Positions 22,220-33,109 of a stretch of 64,000 bases of DNA are shown here, piece after piece. The notes under the pieces are model-generated. The model saw nothing but the letters and a program-made list of their open reading frames with translations, was not told the origin of the DNA and did no database searches. The first letter of the stretch is position 1. The number at the start of each line of letters is the position of its first letter. The position numbers and the translations under genes are program-made. The DNA is from Neoscytalidium dimidiatum (Eukaryota; Ascomycota; Dothideomycetes; Botryosphaeriales; Botryosphaeriaceae). The stretch spans positions 1,612,001 through 1,676,000 of the forward strand of contig CM074705.1 in assembly GCA_037367355.1 (NCBI GenBank). Reading direction: 5' to 3'.

Positions 22220-23939
22220 ATGCTCGAACAGCTCGTCGACCACGCCTCGCCGTCCATTCTCGCCCTCTCCTGCGCTCTGCTCTATGCCGTGTACGCGCTC
22301 GCCAGTCGCATCCATGAGGCGACCAAGATTCGTGCTTTAGGCGGCCGCGCGCCTGCCCGCGCCTCCTATCTCCCCCTTGGACTCGACCTCATCTACGCGG
22401 CCGTGAAAGCGACGCTGAGAAACGATAGTTATGGCTGGTGGCTCGGCATCTTTCACAGTGCTGGCAATCCCGAGAACCCGTACACTGTTGAAGCTGATGT
22501 TGGCGGTATGCGCACCCTGTTCACTGCCGACCCGGACAATCTCAAGGCCATCTTGGCTACCAAATTTACCGATTACGGCAAGGGCGAGCGCTTCAATCAA
22601 GAATGGCACGAGTTCCTGGGAGACAGCATTTTCACCACCGACGGCACTAAGTGGCACAACTCTCGTCAGCTGATCAGGCCTCAGTTCATCAAGGATCGTC
22701 TCAGTGACATTGCCGTCTTTGAAAGGCACATCAACGTGTTGCTACGCCATCTTGGAGGCAATGGCGAGACTGTCGACATCATGGATTTGTTCTTCAGGTA
22801 GCCTGCCAGCCTCAGCGAACCTTGAATTGCTCTGACATTCGAGTAGGTACACCTTGGACGCTGCGACCGACTTCTTACTCGGCCGTAGTGTCGAAAGCCT
22901 GGAGAACCCACAAGCTGAGTTTGCCGAAGCGTTTGCAGAGGTCCAACACGTGCAAAGCTTGATCGCGAAAGTCGGGTATGCGCTGCCAAAGACTTTCTGA
23001 GCCAGTAGAATGCCTGTTTCTGACTTGTGTAGCCCTGTGAACTGGCTGCTACCACGAAAGCAGTTCCGCAAGAACCTTCGCAAGATGAATGAGTTCATCG
23101 AGCCATTCATTGATCAAGCTCTGAGCCTGTCACCGGAGGAGCTTGAGAAGAGGACCAAGAACGAAGAGGGCTATACTTTCTTGCATGCACTTGCTTCTTA
23201 CACCAGGGACCGTGCCACTCTTCGTGATCAACTCGCTGCCGTTCTCCTGGCTGGGAGGGACACCACGGCTTGTACCCTGTCGTGGCTCTTCTACGAGCTG
23301 TCGAATCACCCCAAGGTTGTCCAGAAGCTCAGAGACGAGATTCTGCGGGTTGTAGGAGAAGACGCCATGCCCACATATGAGCATCTGAAGTCCATGAAGT
23401 ACCTTCAGGTAAGCGCTTGCTGACACAACAAAATACGAGGTCTGACGTGTATGTCAAAGCATACCATCAACGAGGTCCTGCGGCTCTACCCCGTGGTCCC
23501 GTTCAACATACGCTTTGCGCTGCGGGATACGACACTACCCCGCGGCGGAGGTCCGGATGGCAACTCGCCTATTGGAGTGCTGAAAGACACGCCCATCGGC
23601 TACTCCACGCTCGTGATGCAGAGACGTGCTGATATTTATCCGCCTGTCTCTGAGTCTTTTCCGCCTGTCCTTTCATTTGCTCCAGAACGGTGGGACTCCT
23701 GGACGCCCAAGGCTTGGACGTATATTCCCTTCAATGGCGGACCGCGGATCTGCATCGGGCAGCAGTTCGCGCTTACCGAAATGGCCTACACCATTGTGCG
23801 GCTGTTGCAGCGCTTCGAGAGGGTGGAGAATCGAACGAATGGACACCCGGGCCTGAAGACGGATATCGTCCTGCAGCCGGCGAGTGAGACATTCGTGGCG
23901 TTTTGGCCGGCGCCACGGGCCGAGAAATCAGCGGCTTGA
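22220..23939 (+). CDS. Cytochrome P450, CYP52-like (alkane/fatty-acid hydroxylase clan)
   Basis: Four exons: 22220..22797, 22847..22975, 23033..23408 and 23460..23939 (introns 49, 57 and 51 nt); 520 residues. N-terminal membrane anchor (about residues 9-28). P450 landmarks: helix C WHNSRQLIRPQF, I-helix AGRDTTA, ExxR in NEVLRLYPVVPFNIR, and the heme-binding FNGGPRICIGQQFAL with Cys near residue 459. The sequence HTINEVLRLYPVVP and IPFNGGPRICIGQQFALTEM are strongly CYP52-like, so omega-hydroxylation of alkanes or fatty acids is likely; CYP539, CYP584 or another member of that clan is possible. No clustering with a biosynthetic pathway is apparent. Confidence 0.92.
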
Positions 23940-24691
23940 AGTTGGAGACCGGTGATGGCTATGTACTGTTAAAGCGGGCAGTTTCAAGTCTGCTATGCGC
24001 CTTTCGCCCGTAAAGTAGGCGCGTGGTGAGACGTCGGCGAGTTGTTTAGCTCTGCATCTGGCATTGATGTCGCGCGTCATCCACCCTCCGATCATCTGCG
24101 CATTCTTCCTGTAATTATTCCTTTCGCGATGGATTCTCAAAGGTGAGCGGGCAAAATTACACAAGCGCGGGCAAAGTTGCTTTCTGTCTGCCTGGGGACG
24201 ACGTCAGGCACCTCTGGTTTTGACCGGGTTTCAGGCTTGGCTTTCTGCGACTCGGGGCGCAGTTGCGACACAACATACAGAGCCGACCCGGCGCTATCTA
24301 GCTACTTGCAGCTAAAGAGGAACAAAACTGTCTTGAGTTACCGAGACATGTTCCTCAGTCGTACCGCAAACTTGCGCACGCGATACACATGCATGAATCG
24401 TGGGGTTCCCTCACACGCCACCCTTCATACATGCGTTCACCATTCTCTGCAGTTTCATGGCCGGACTTCATCTACGCGAGTAAATATATAACGGACTATC
24501 TCAAATACCCCGACATCCTTCAGTTCTTGATCAAGGCTTCACATTCATTCTTTTGCTTGTAATCCGTTACGATTAACCTACTTTCTCTCATCGCACTGCG
24601 TGCCGATCTTTACCATTATTGCCTAACTGTTTTCTCTCAACTGGTTGAGCCACATTAATTCAGCTTCTTTCTATCCTTAAACTACTACATC
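23940..24691. promoter_or_regulatory. Upstream region of the Ser/Ala-rich secreted protein gene
   Basis: About 0.75 kb. AAATATATAACGG at 24481-24493 is a clear TATA box about 200 bp before the start, followed by a T/C-rich leader of the type found before highly expressed fungal secreted-protein genes. No gene seen. Confidence 0.6.
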
Positions 24692-26055
24692 ATGAAGTAC
24701 GCCGTCATTTTCGCTGCGTCTCTCGGTGTCGCATCCGCCAGACCTACCCGCCACCACCTTTTCCGTCGCGAGGTGCCTCAGGAACACTCCCACGAACAGT
24801 TCCTGCGCACGGTCAACACCAACCTCAAGCTCAATAATCCCGACAACATCCAGGATGCTGTCTTCGGTCTGCTGGGCAATGCGGCCGCGTCTGCTGGCCA
24901 AGGAAACATTGCCGACACCGGTTCGTCCACCTTTGCCAGCCACACCATCCATAGCTCACATCTGTATAGACTGTCTCCAGCAGGCCACCGCGGACCAGGC
25001 CTTCACCAACGCGAAGGCCGCCGGTGATGTCGACGGCATGACCGCCGCCCTCGTCTACCGTGCCCTGGAGCGCAACACCGGCTCCGTTGGTCTAGCTAGC
25101 GTTGCTTGCACCGCCATCAAGGCCGTCAACCCTGAGATCGCTGCTCTCAGCCAACATCAGGTACGCGCCCCACAATATCACTGATCCCGAGACCTACCCA
25201 AAGCACCAACTGACATTACCACAGGACCCAGCCTCCGATAATGCCGCTCAGGTCAACAAGAACATCACCCTCGAGCTGGCCAAGCAGATCGCCTCCATCG
25301 GCGGCGACCCGCAGACCGCGCTCAAGGCCGGCACCTTCAAGCCAGGCCAGAAGGGCGACACCACCGGCGCCGGCAACAGCTGTGACGATCAGAATGATCC
25401 GGTCGGCTGCATCTTCGGCCAGAACCTCCTCGTCGAGGACGCTACCGCCGACGAAATCAACGCCGCCGTCGCGGGCGTATCCGCAGCCGGGGCATCCGCC
25501 ACGAGCAATGGCTCTGCTGCCGCCGCTGCCGCTACCCCTGCGGCGGCCGCCGCTGCTGCAGCAGATCCTTGTGCGGATCAGGCGGCTGCTGCTGATTCGA
25601 GCGCTGGTGGTGCTAACAACTCCAGCTCCGTCGGCGCCGCATCCGCTGGTGATGCTTCTTCTTCCTCCAGCGCTTCCTCCTCCAATGGCGCCTCCTCCAA
25701 CAACAGCGGCAACGCTTCCTCCGGCTCAGCCAACTCCTCCAACAGCGCCGCCGGCGCGGCGGCCACAGGCTCCTCCAACCTCGACCTCGGCACGGCCACC
25801 AACCCGACCATCGTTTTCGGCGCCGGCTTCGACGGGCGCAAGGAAGACAGCTTCGAGCCGGCCGACACGCAGGAGTTCACGCACGGCTCCGCCCTCAACA
25901 TCAAGGTCATCTCCGACTTCATCTGCGGCCAGCTGGGCAGCAAGTTCAAGGCCAGCCAGGCCACCGTCGACGCCTGCAACCAGGGCAGCATCGCCGCGCA
26001 GGCGCTGTCCGGCCAGGCGGCGGCGGATGCGTTTAACAAGGCGTTGGGTTTCTAA
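24692..26055 (+). CDS. Secreted Ser/Ala-rich cell-wall-type protein
   Basis: Exons 24692..24920, 24970..25160 and 25225..26055 (introns 49 and 64 nt); 416 residues. Signal peptide about residues 1-16 (MKYAVIFAASLGVASA). A conserved-looking helical N-terminal part follows, with TDCLQQATADQAFTNAKAAG and two further cysteines at SCDDQNDPVGCIFGQN. The middle (about residues 235-330) is low-complexity Ala, Ser, Asn and Gly. The C-terminal part, starting at NPTIVFGAGFDGRKEDSFEP and including ALNIKVISDFICGQLGSKF, looks folded. No GPI signal, so probably secreted or wall-associated. Related proteins are common in ascomycetes and are often misnamed ribosomal protein S17; I know no function. Confidence 0.85.
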
Positions 26056-28255
26056 GGTCATGGCGTGTGGGGAATGATGTATTTACTGTACGAGTAGGGC
26101 AGTGTGGTGGCCTTTTTTTGCCGTGCATTTCGGGAGGTGCCTTTGTCGTACATTTTGTCGTGGCGTACGATTCTCAGATGATATTCGATGTTGTTTTTTC
26201 TACTTTAGCGGAGGAAAGAAACTTAACAGAAAGATATGGAAAGAACAACGGAGACGCTGGATGTGGAGTTGCTTATATTCCATGGCTGACGATGTCTTTA
26301 AGAGAAAAGGAAACAATTTTCTGCCATTCAAAGTGGCATCATCAATGGCATCTCTTGTGTTTGATCACAGTATGTTTTTCACGCCCCTCTGATAGCCACT
26401 TCATAATCGTTCATCCTAAGTTTTACTTATAATGAATGCTTTTTTTTCTGTAGTTTTCCAAGCGCATTGTTATACTTAAACGGTAATAAAAAGAGGAGGT
26501 TCGCGGGATTCGATAACGTACAGTCGTAGAACTAAAATACAAACTGCTTACCGACGCCGACTCCGTTCTTTTCTCGCCGAAAATTTCAACAGACATTCAG
26601 GTCCCAGGCTCTTTCATGGCTATTGCTTCGCCCTGGGCTATGATGTTTAAGAGCAAATGAGGACAGGATGTGAGACTTCCGTGGTGATACTGAACATCAA
26701 CAGCACAATCCTACTCCACGCATAGCTCTATATCGGACGATTTGGCGGGAAAATACTCACCGATATGAACAATCTCTCACAATAAGATATTAATGCGGAC
26801 GTAATATTCGGCGGAGTTTGGTGAAAGCTTCCCGGCGACAGAGGAACGTGGCAACATGCTGGCACCTGTCAGTCGAGCAAACTGAGATGCATGGCGCAGT
26901 AACACAACATTTGTTGGGGAAACATGTCCAGACCGTAACAAGGCAGACTCGCAGACAGCCCAACTCGTAGCCTGATTACTGAAGCGGGGCATGTGGCACA
27001 TTTCGGAGAAATGAACCAGGACTAACATATGACAGCGCGCCTAAGGAGGAGCATCATTTCGTTCTCAATGCTGCTGATAGCACGGTTGACAAGCCTCTCC
27101 TTCTACAGGTGGCTACGCAGGAACGGAGACAATCATAAGGCTGTGGATCCACGACATTACACTGCGACTGTTGCTCTTGATGGGTAGTCGCGCACTCCGG
27201 TGATGCAATGCACATTCACTACCGGATTTGTCATACACACCTTTTCTGTGATCTAAATCCGGAAGATGATTAGCCCAAATTTGGTCACATGAGGGGTGAT
27301 TGATCCTTATCAAATTAGATGACAAAGAATGTGGCATGCCACGCGCTTCCCGTGGCAGCATCGCATTCTAAGTGTTTGACAACCTAGTGCACTGTAGAAC
27401 GTAACGAGGACTCGAACGGGAAATTTGAGTACCTGGTGACACCTATGGCGCATACCACCGTTATCGAGTCCGCTGGATTCGGCCATTCCGATGTATTGAC
27501 ACAGTGGTGGGTCCTGTTGTGTACCATGAACCTACTCCTCTGGCTGCCTACTGTGGAGAATTTTTCAGCTCGTATGGTAAAGTAAGCATCGCTCTTTCCA
27601 TTTTGCTCAGTGCTTTTCATCCAAGATCTCAAAAGAGTACCCACCTCGGAAGAGTCGTGCCACAAGTCCACCGCCATACCCGTTAATGCATGACGCATGT
27701 TGGAGCAAAACCTCGTATGCATCTGTATTCGTTGTCTGGTCTTCGTTTGGAAGAGAGCGAAGGAGCTAAACTACCCAGCGGCGCTAGCGCCGCGCTAAGC
27801 GTACTAAACGTACTTGCCATAACAACAGGAAAGAGTGTATCGGCTAAAGGCAGAGGTAGCAGAGCGGTATGGCCTGCGCAGCAGCTGGGCAATTGGATGG
27901 GAACCTAGATCGTATCTAAACGCTCCTCAAGGAAGTATGGTATTTGCATAGGAATATCTTTGACTTCCTATAACGTATGTAGCGTCACGGTAGCAGAGCT
28001 GAAAGGTGAATGCGTAAGAACCTAGCTTAAAACCTAATTGTATGACATGATGCGAAGAGGAAAAGAAAAGTGGCGGGAAAGAACGAGGAAGTTTATATAG
28101 TTCGTTGCCTTGGACTTTGGTCCGCTAATCCTTCCAACGTCATATAAACCAAGTTTTAAGTAACTCGACGGAGTTTTCATATGGCCGATGGTAAACCCCA
28201 CCTGTAGTATAGGTTCCTTTATCCGAATTGCATCTAATAAGGGCCAAGAATATCT
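26056..28255. other. Gene-poor transition, 2.2 kb
   Basis: Base composition moves from GC-rich to more AT-rich. All ORFs are under about 120 codons, lack recognisable motifs and overlap on opposing strands. No tRNA-like cloverleaf found by eye. Confidence 0.5.
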
Positions 28256-28496
28256 CTAAAAACTAGCTACAACCATCATCGCCGGAGCAACAATCATCGC
28301 ATTCCGAGTAAGTTGGCAAAGTACCGCAACTGCCAGTCGCTCCAGCTGAAACGCAACACTATCATCCAATTAGCGTCGTACGACCAATTCTGCTACTAAT
28401 CAGCAATAAATTTCTTACAGGGTTGTCCGGTGTACAGATTTGTTGAGCGCTTATTAGGGTAATACAGGCGAAAAGGATAGGAAAGATGATCTTCAT
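28256..28496 (-). CDS. Candidate small secreted protein (splicing unresolved)
   Basis: An ATG at 28496 opens a 26-codon exon that is a clean signal peptide (MKIIFPILFACITLISA) followed by a Cys-containing mature start; it ends at a GTAAGA donor after 28419. A GCTAAT branch-like site and TTTCAG acceptor (exon from 28345) follow. The in-phase frame after that acceptor is open to 28256 but not cysteine-rich, whereas the frame one base off ends at 28263 and is cysteine-rich (five Cys in the last 17 residues). I cannot reconcile the phase, so either the splice differs or a small indel has broken the gene. A TATA box stands 97 bp upstream. Effector-like by character only. Confidence 0.35.
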
Positions 28497-28592
28497 TGTG
28501 AACGGAGGATATTTGTTTCTCGTAAGTGCTTTTTAATATCTTCGAGTGTGAGCGAATGGGTTGATCGGTTAATATGGATTCGATGGAATACG

Positions 28593-28605
28593 TATATATA
28601 TATAA
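28593..28605 (-). promoter_or_regulatory. TATA box of the candidate small secreted protein gene
   Basis: TATATATATATAA-type run about 97 bp upstream of the ATG at 28496 on the minus strand, the same spacing as in the NucA/NucB gene. Confidence 0.4.
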
Positions 28606-29614
28606 ACGAAATATCTTTAAAGAAGCTATTGCTCCGGCACCACCCGGCTAAGAGCGGGGTAAAAGAACTACGTTAATTAAAAGTAAAATTAACGTTAAAT
28701 TAATAAAACTAAAAAGGTATTTATAGCGTCTACTATAAATAGACCGAGATTCGATACGATGAGATGATTTATCCCAGGGGTACGCTTGCTTAACGCTCGT
28801 ATTTAATCTATAGCTAAAGCCACTGTCATCACTATTTGCCGTTTTTACTTGCCGTTGTTGTTTGCTTTTTATAGCCATAGTATCACATCCTTACGAATTA
28901 CGTTATTACTGAACTATTAGCACCTAAGTGCTTATAGCCCTTATTTATATATATAATTAGCAGCTTTAGCATAGTTTAATAGACCTTAATTCCTTACTAT
29001 TTAACATATACTCTTACGTACGTTTAAAGACTAATAGTCCTACTAAGTATATAGCCGAAACGAGGATATATAAAAATTTAATAGCCGAAAGTTACAGGCT
29101 CTTAGAGGGATAATTTATTAAATTCAAACAACGTGTACCTTCTCGGTCCGTATTTCTTAAGCCACACGAACTTAGACTGGTAGTACTATGTCCCGCGCTA
29201 TCCGACGAAGAAGCTTTTACTCTAGGATACTGTATATGCTGTTAGAGGGTCGCGCATACTCGGGTAATCTCTATAACTACTACTTGCTAGGTATACGCCG
29301 GTACGCAGGGTCGCGCATACTCGGGTAATCTCTATAACTACTACTTGCTAGGTATACGCCGGTACGCAATGATTATATCGTGTTTGATTTTCGTTGTTTA
29401 AATTCTACTAGGAAACAGCTACACTAACTTTCTTTCGTACCTCTCGTAATATTTATGTTCGGACGTTCCGGCTATTATAACTTAATAACTAACAGTAAGG
29501 CCGGTACTTTAGCGGAAGTTAAAGAGAGATAAAAAGCTAATTAGTAATTCTAGTATAGCTTTAATCTAGCCTCTATTTAAGGCGGATATCCTTTAGCCGT
29601 ATCGAATATAGCGC
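28606..29614. other. AT-rich, TpA-rich block without genes
   Basis: Highly AT-rich sequence with frequent TA dinucleotides and stops in all frames, consistent with old RIP-mutated repeats. No domain readable. Contains the 61-bp duplication listed separately. Confidence 0.6.
29247..29368. repeat. 61-bp perfect tandem duplication
   Basis: Two identical 61-bp copies, 29247-29307 and 29308-29368, starting GGGTCGCGCATACTCGGG and ending GGTACGCA. No mismatches, so it is younger than the surrounding mutated sequence. Confidence 0.95.
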
Positions 29615-30378
29615 AGACGGATCCAACTTAGAAAAGACTTTGCGTATAATAAAATGATTCTACTAAAATAAGACGATTCGGCTAGGCGTATGCTTGCTAG
29701 TAACTCGTATACTACTCATAGCTTACTAGGAGCTCGTATGGTAATTACTTAGGTTTAGAATTTAGCTTAGACGGATCCAACTTAGAAAAGACTTTGCGTA
29801 TAATAAAATGATTCTACTAAAATAAGACGATTCGGCTAGGCGTATGCTTGCTAGTAACTCGTATACTACTTATAGCTTACTAGGAGCTCGTATGGTAATT
29901 ACTTAGGTTTAGAATTTAGCTTAGACGGATCCAACTTAGAAAAGACTTTGCGTATAATAAAATGATTCTACTAAAATAAGACGATTTAGCTAGGCGTATG
30001 CTTGCTAGTAACTCGTATACTACTCATAGCTTACTAGGAGCTCGTATAGTAATTACTTAGGTTTAGAATTTAGCTTAGACGGATCCAACTTAGAAAAGAC
30101 TTTGCGTATAATAAAATGATTCTACTAAAATAAGACGATTCGGCTAGGCGTATGCTTGCTAGTAACTCGTATACTACTCATAGCTTACTAGGAGCTCGTA
30201 TGGTATTTACTTAGGTTTAGAATTTAGCTTAGACGGATCCAACTTAGAAAAGACTTTGCGTATAATAAAATGATTCTACTAAAATAAGACGATTTAGCTA
30301 GGCGTATGCTTGCTAGTAACTCGTATACTACTTATAGCTTACTAGGAGCTCGTATAGTAATTACTTAGGTTTAGAATT
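29615..30378. repeat. 154-bp tandem repeat (satellite), five copies
   Basis: Units begin AGACGGATCCAACTTAG at 29615, 29769, 29923, 30077 and 30231, a constant 154-bp period; the last copy is about 148 bp. Copies differ at few sites: TTCGGC versus TTTAGC, CTCATA versus CTTATA, TATGGT versus TATAGT (all C-to-T or G-to-A transitions) and one A-to-T change in copy 4. The array ends about 150 bp before the NucA/NucB start codon. Confidence 0.95.
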
Positions 30379-30425
30379 AAAGTAAGGTTAAATTGAGGTA
30401 GGGAAGCTCTATACGAGATGCGAGC

Positions 30426-30434
30426 TATATATAA
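30426..30434 (+). promoter_or_regulatory. TATA box of the NucA/NucB gene
   Basis: TATATATAA, 91-99 bp upstream of the ATG at 30525, in the short unique segment between the satellite and the gene. Confidence 0.6.
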
Positions 30435-30524
30435 CATTCAACTCTCCCGGAAAGAGATACATAGCAAATCCAGATTCTACAGCTTTCTAACATTCGACAG
30501 CTTTACATCTATCATCTATCCACT

Positions 30525-31427
30525 ATGAGGTCGTTTCTTTTTATCTCTACAGTTCTTTTCTTTGTGGGCATCTCTACAGCTCAGATTTTGACCTTCGACT
30601 GTAGCAGCATACCAGGTTTGTAGCATCCCTACTCTAAGCGTCTATAGAGAATTACTGTACTAAATTACCCCTCTAGAAGTCTGTACCAATATGTGTTGGG
30701 CAGTCCACTGTACTAATCGCCGCTGGAGTAATCATTTGACCTTAGACAACGTCAGCAAAACAAAGAATCGCCAGAGACGGCGTGCAGCAGGTTGTTCACC
30801 AAGCCCAAATCGATGCTCCATTAAATCAGGCCACGCTCCTGGATATAACTGCGATGAGTACCCATTTGCTAGCGCTGCCGAGGCAGATAGTGGAGGCCAG
30901 TCTAACCGCTGCGTCCCTATTTCCCAGAATTCTGGTAATGCCCATAATGGTTCGTCTTCCCTCTATAGAACCAGCTGACCTAGAATATAGCTCAAGGCGG
31001 AATGATCAATGCATTCTACAGAAATCTCCCGATCGGTACCCAGTTCACCGTCGCCTTTCTTAGTCCGAGCGCTGGTGGGACCAAATACTGTGTCAACGGA
31101 AGAAACGTTTGCGTCAACGACGGTAATCAATACACGAAGACGGGCCCTCAGCCGAACCCCCCTGGCTGGGTTCCTCGCTCTGTAAACTCCGGTACGGGCA
31201 TGCACATGTATGAGACCGTCTCCGGGAAGACGTTGACATCTACCGAACTCTTCCAGCCTGGGTACAATGTCACTTCGCCCGTTCCCGTTGATCCGGCCTT
31301 ATATGCCCGGATGATCGAAGGCGAACCCTCTGACCTTACCACTTCAGCCCTTTCTGATCCAGATTTCTGGTCTCTCGAGAGCGAGGTTATTGCTAGGGAA
31401 ATCTCTCTAAACGTTGATAAGGAATGA
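30525..31427 (+). CDS. Secreted NucA/NucB-type deoxyribonuclease domain protein
   Basis: Predicted extracellular DNA nuclease of the NucA/NucB fold. Exons 30525..30615, 30677..30934 and 30991..31427, introns of 61 and 56 nt; 261 residues. Signal peptide about residues 1-20 (MRSFLFISTVLFFVGISTAQ). The second exon carries DNVSKTKNRQRRRAAGC and the family hallmark YNCDEYPFASAAEADSGG; the splice to exon 3 recreates QNSAQGGMINAFYRNLP, the ENxxQG-type motif, which fixes both junctions and phases. The core is intact with paired cysteines, and the C-terminal 80 residues are an extension without known motif. The gene is not mutated although it lies between a satellite and transposon remnants. Roles could be nutrition, competition or interaction with a host. 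Confidence 0.88.
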
Positions 31428-31957
31428 TCATGATGGAAAATGAGCTCAATCACCTCCGTTATATGCGATTGGATAGTATATTAGCTTAGTCATTCATACT
31501 GAGACGTCTTGGCAGTCAACACCAAGAGCGCCTAAAATATATTCTCCAATCGACTCTACATCAGTCCTGTCTGATTTGTATAAGCCTTCCCGCACTCTCG
31601 CCGCCTTTGTTGGCTTATTGAAATTCTGCCGCATTTTCGTAGAGAGAAAAGATAATATCCCGCAATTAAACCTTGTTTTAACGGGATACGTACACGCTCC
31701 AGCCGGGGTAATAAAAGCAGCCCTAGACGTGTCGAGCAGAAGAGTTCCATTCCTTTCCCTCCCTCTATCTTCTCGCCGCCATCCATCCATCGCCATCGGG
31801 CACCTTCCGATGGATGTATGGATAGTGAGGGACCAGACGGATGGATGGATGGGTAGAGATGCCAAGAAATCCGGAAATGGCAAATCTGGGAACATAGTGA
31901 TGGAAAAGGGTAGATTTTCGCTATCTACAAGCTATCGGCGAACATCCCATGGGCCAG
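31428..31957. other. Spacer between nuclease gene and hAT remnant
   Basis: About 530 bp. Holds CCAT-type and ATGG-type microsatellite runs facing each other (about 31779-31857), which could fold as a hairpin. Short ORFs show no family features. Confidence 0.5.
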
Positions 31958-32860
31958 CTAGTGCTTCTGACATTCGTCGGCCTCAATGCTGTTATCAGAG
32001 AGGCAATTACGCTTATCACTGACAATATTCTTGGCCTGACTGAATACCCTTTCGCATTCAGCGGACATTGCGGGTACACTAAACAGATCCATCGCCATCC
32101 GCTGCAAGATCGGCCACCTTCCTCCCTTCCTAGTCCACCATTTTAGCGGATCCTTCACTCTCGCCTCAATATCAGTGTCCAGGAACTGATCCAGCTCACT
32201 AAGGGTCTTCCTCTTCTTCCGCTTAGATGATGTGACAATGCCGAACCTGTCGAAGTCATTATCTGAGGAGTGTTCGCTTGCTACTGGTTCTGGCTCCGCA
32301 GCACGTTCCGCAATAGAGGCCTTCTCATACTGCTCAAAGAAAGCCTTCATCGCTACCTGAGCCTGCCTGGTCCACGTAGGCTCCTTCCAGTACTTCCTGA
32401 AGTATTCCAACTTCATGCTAGGGTGAAGCATGATCGCAGCGCGATAGAGAGGGGTCTTGTCGGTCAAGTCGTAGTACTCGTTGAGCTTGAACGTAGCGGC
32501 GTCGACTCCAGCAGTGTAAGGCTCCTTGAAATACTCTGGATCAGAGTTGATACGCTTAGAAGCAGCAATGAGGTGAGAGTGCATATAATCCATACTCTTG
32601 AGGATCTCTTACAGCGCGCCATGACTCCCCTCTCTACCATCCTTGTCTGCCATACCCTCTATACGTTTAGTGAGGCTCTTGAACGGCCGGAGCAGCGCGA
32701 GGTACAGCTCTAGTTGACGCCAATCCTCTGCGTCTAGCGCTTCTTTCTTGAGGTTGCAATCATTGCCAGAGCGGGGGTGCCAGCGGAGGAAGTAGAGATC
32801 GATTGATTGTCGGAGCCTGAGGCCTGAAGTGTCACCAGTCAACGCTATACTCAAGCGCTA
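31958..32860 (-). pseudogene. hAT-family transposase, C-terminal remnant
   Basis: A frame open on the minus strand from about 32860 to 31958, broken by one in-frame stop (TAA at 32611-32609). Upstream part has EDWRQLELYLALLRPF and SLTKRIEG; downstream part has AAIMLHPSMKLEYFRKYW and the hAT dimerisation region with DLFSVPAMSAECERVFSQAK. The stop sits where related proteins have Trp (GALW-EIL), so two G-to-A changes of a TGG codon explain it, as RIP would do. The N-terminal DNA-binding part and terminal inverted repeats are not found, so it is truncated as well as stopped. Confidence 0.85.
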
Positions 32861-33109
32861 TCGTATATCTAACTTGCCTCTCTTAAATATGTAAGTCGCG
32901 TGGATTGAGACCTGATAGATCCACGCATGCCCCCTCAGCGAAGCTGGCGCGCTGGGGCTTAATCCGTGTATATAATACTTGAGTTGAGGCGCTATCGTAA
33001 AACCGACAGTACCTCCCCATACTCTATGAAGCAAGTCCGGCACTACTGGCCTTATAATCCTTACTCTAGAATGTCCCTTCTGCAACCATTAAATGTTTCT
33101 CCACTAAAT

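Noticed and set aside
27395..27490. TCGAA-containing stretch resembling a tRNA T-arm on the minus strand
   Set aside because: The stem around it does not pair (TCCCG versus CCTCG) and no D or anticodon arm can be folded.
28648..28878. 76-codon minus-strand ORF in the AT-rich block
   Set aside because: Composition is that of surrounding RIP-degraded sequence and no motif is seen.
30691..30978. Unspliced ORF ending at 30978 as a separate gene
   Set aside because: It is exon 2 of the NucA/NucB gene reading into intron 2; splicing restores the family motif.
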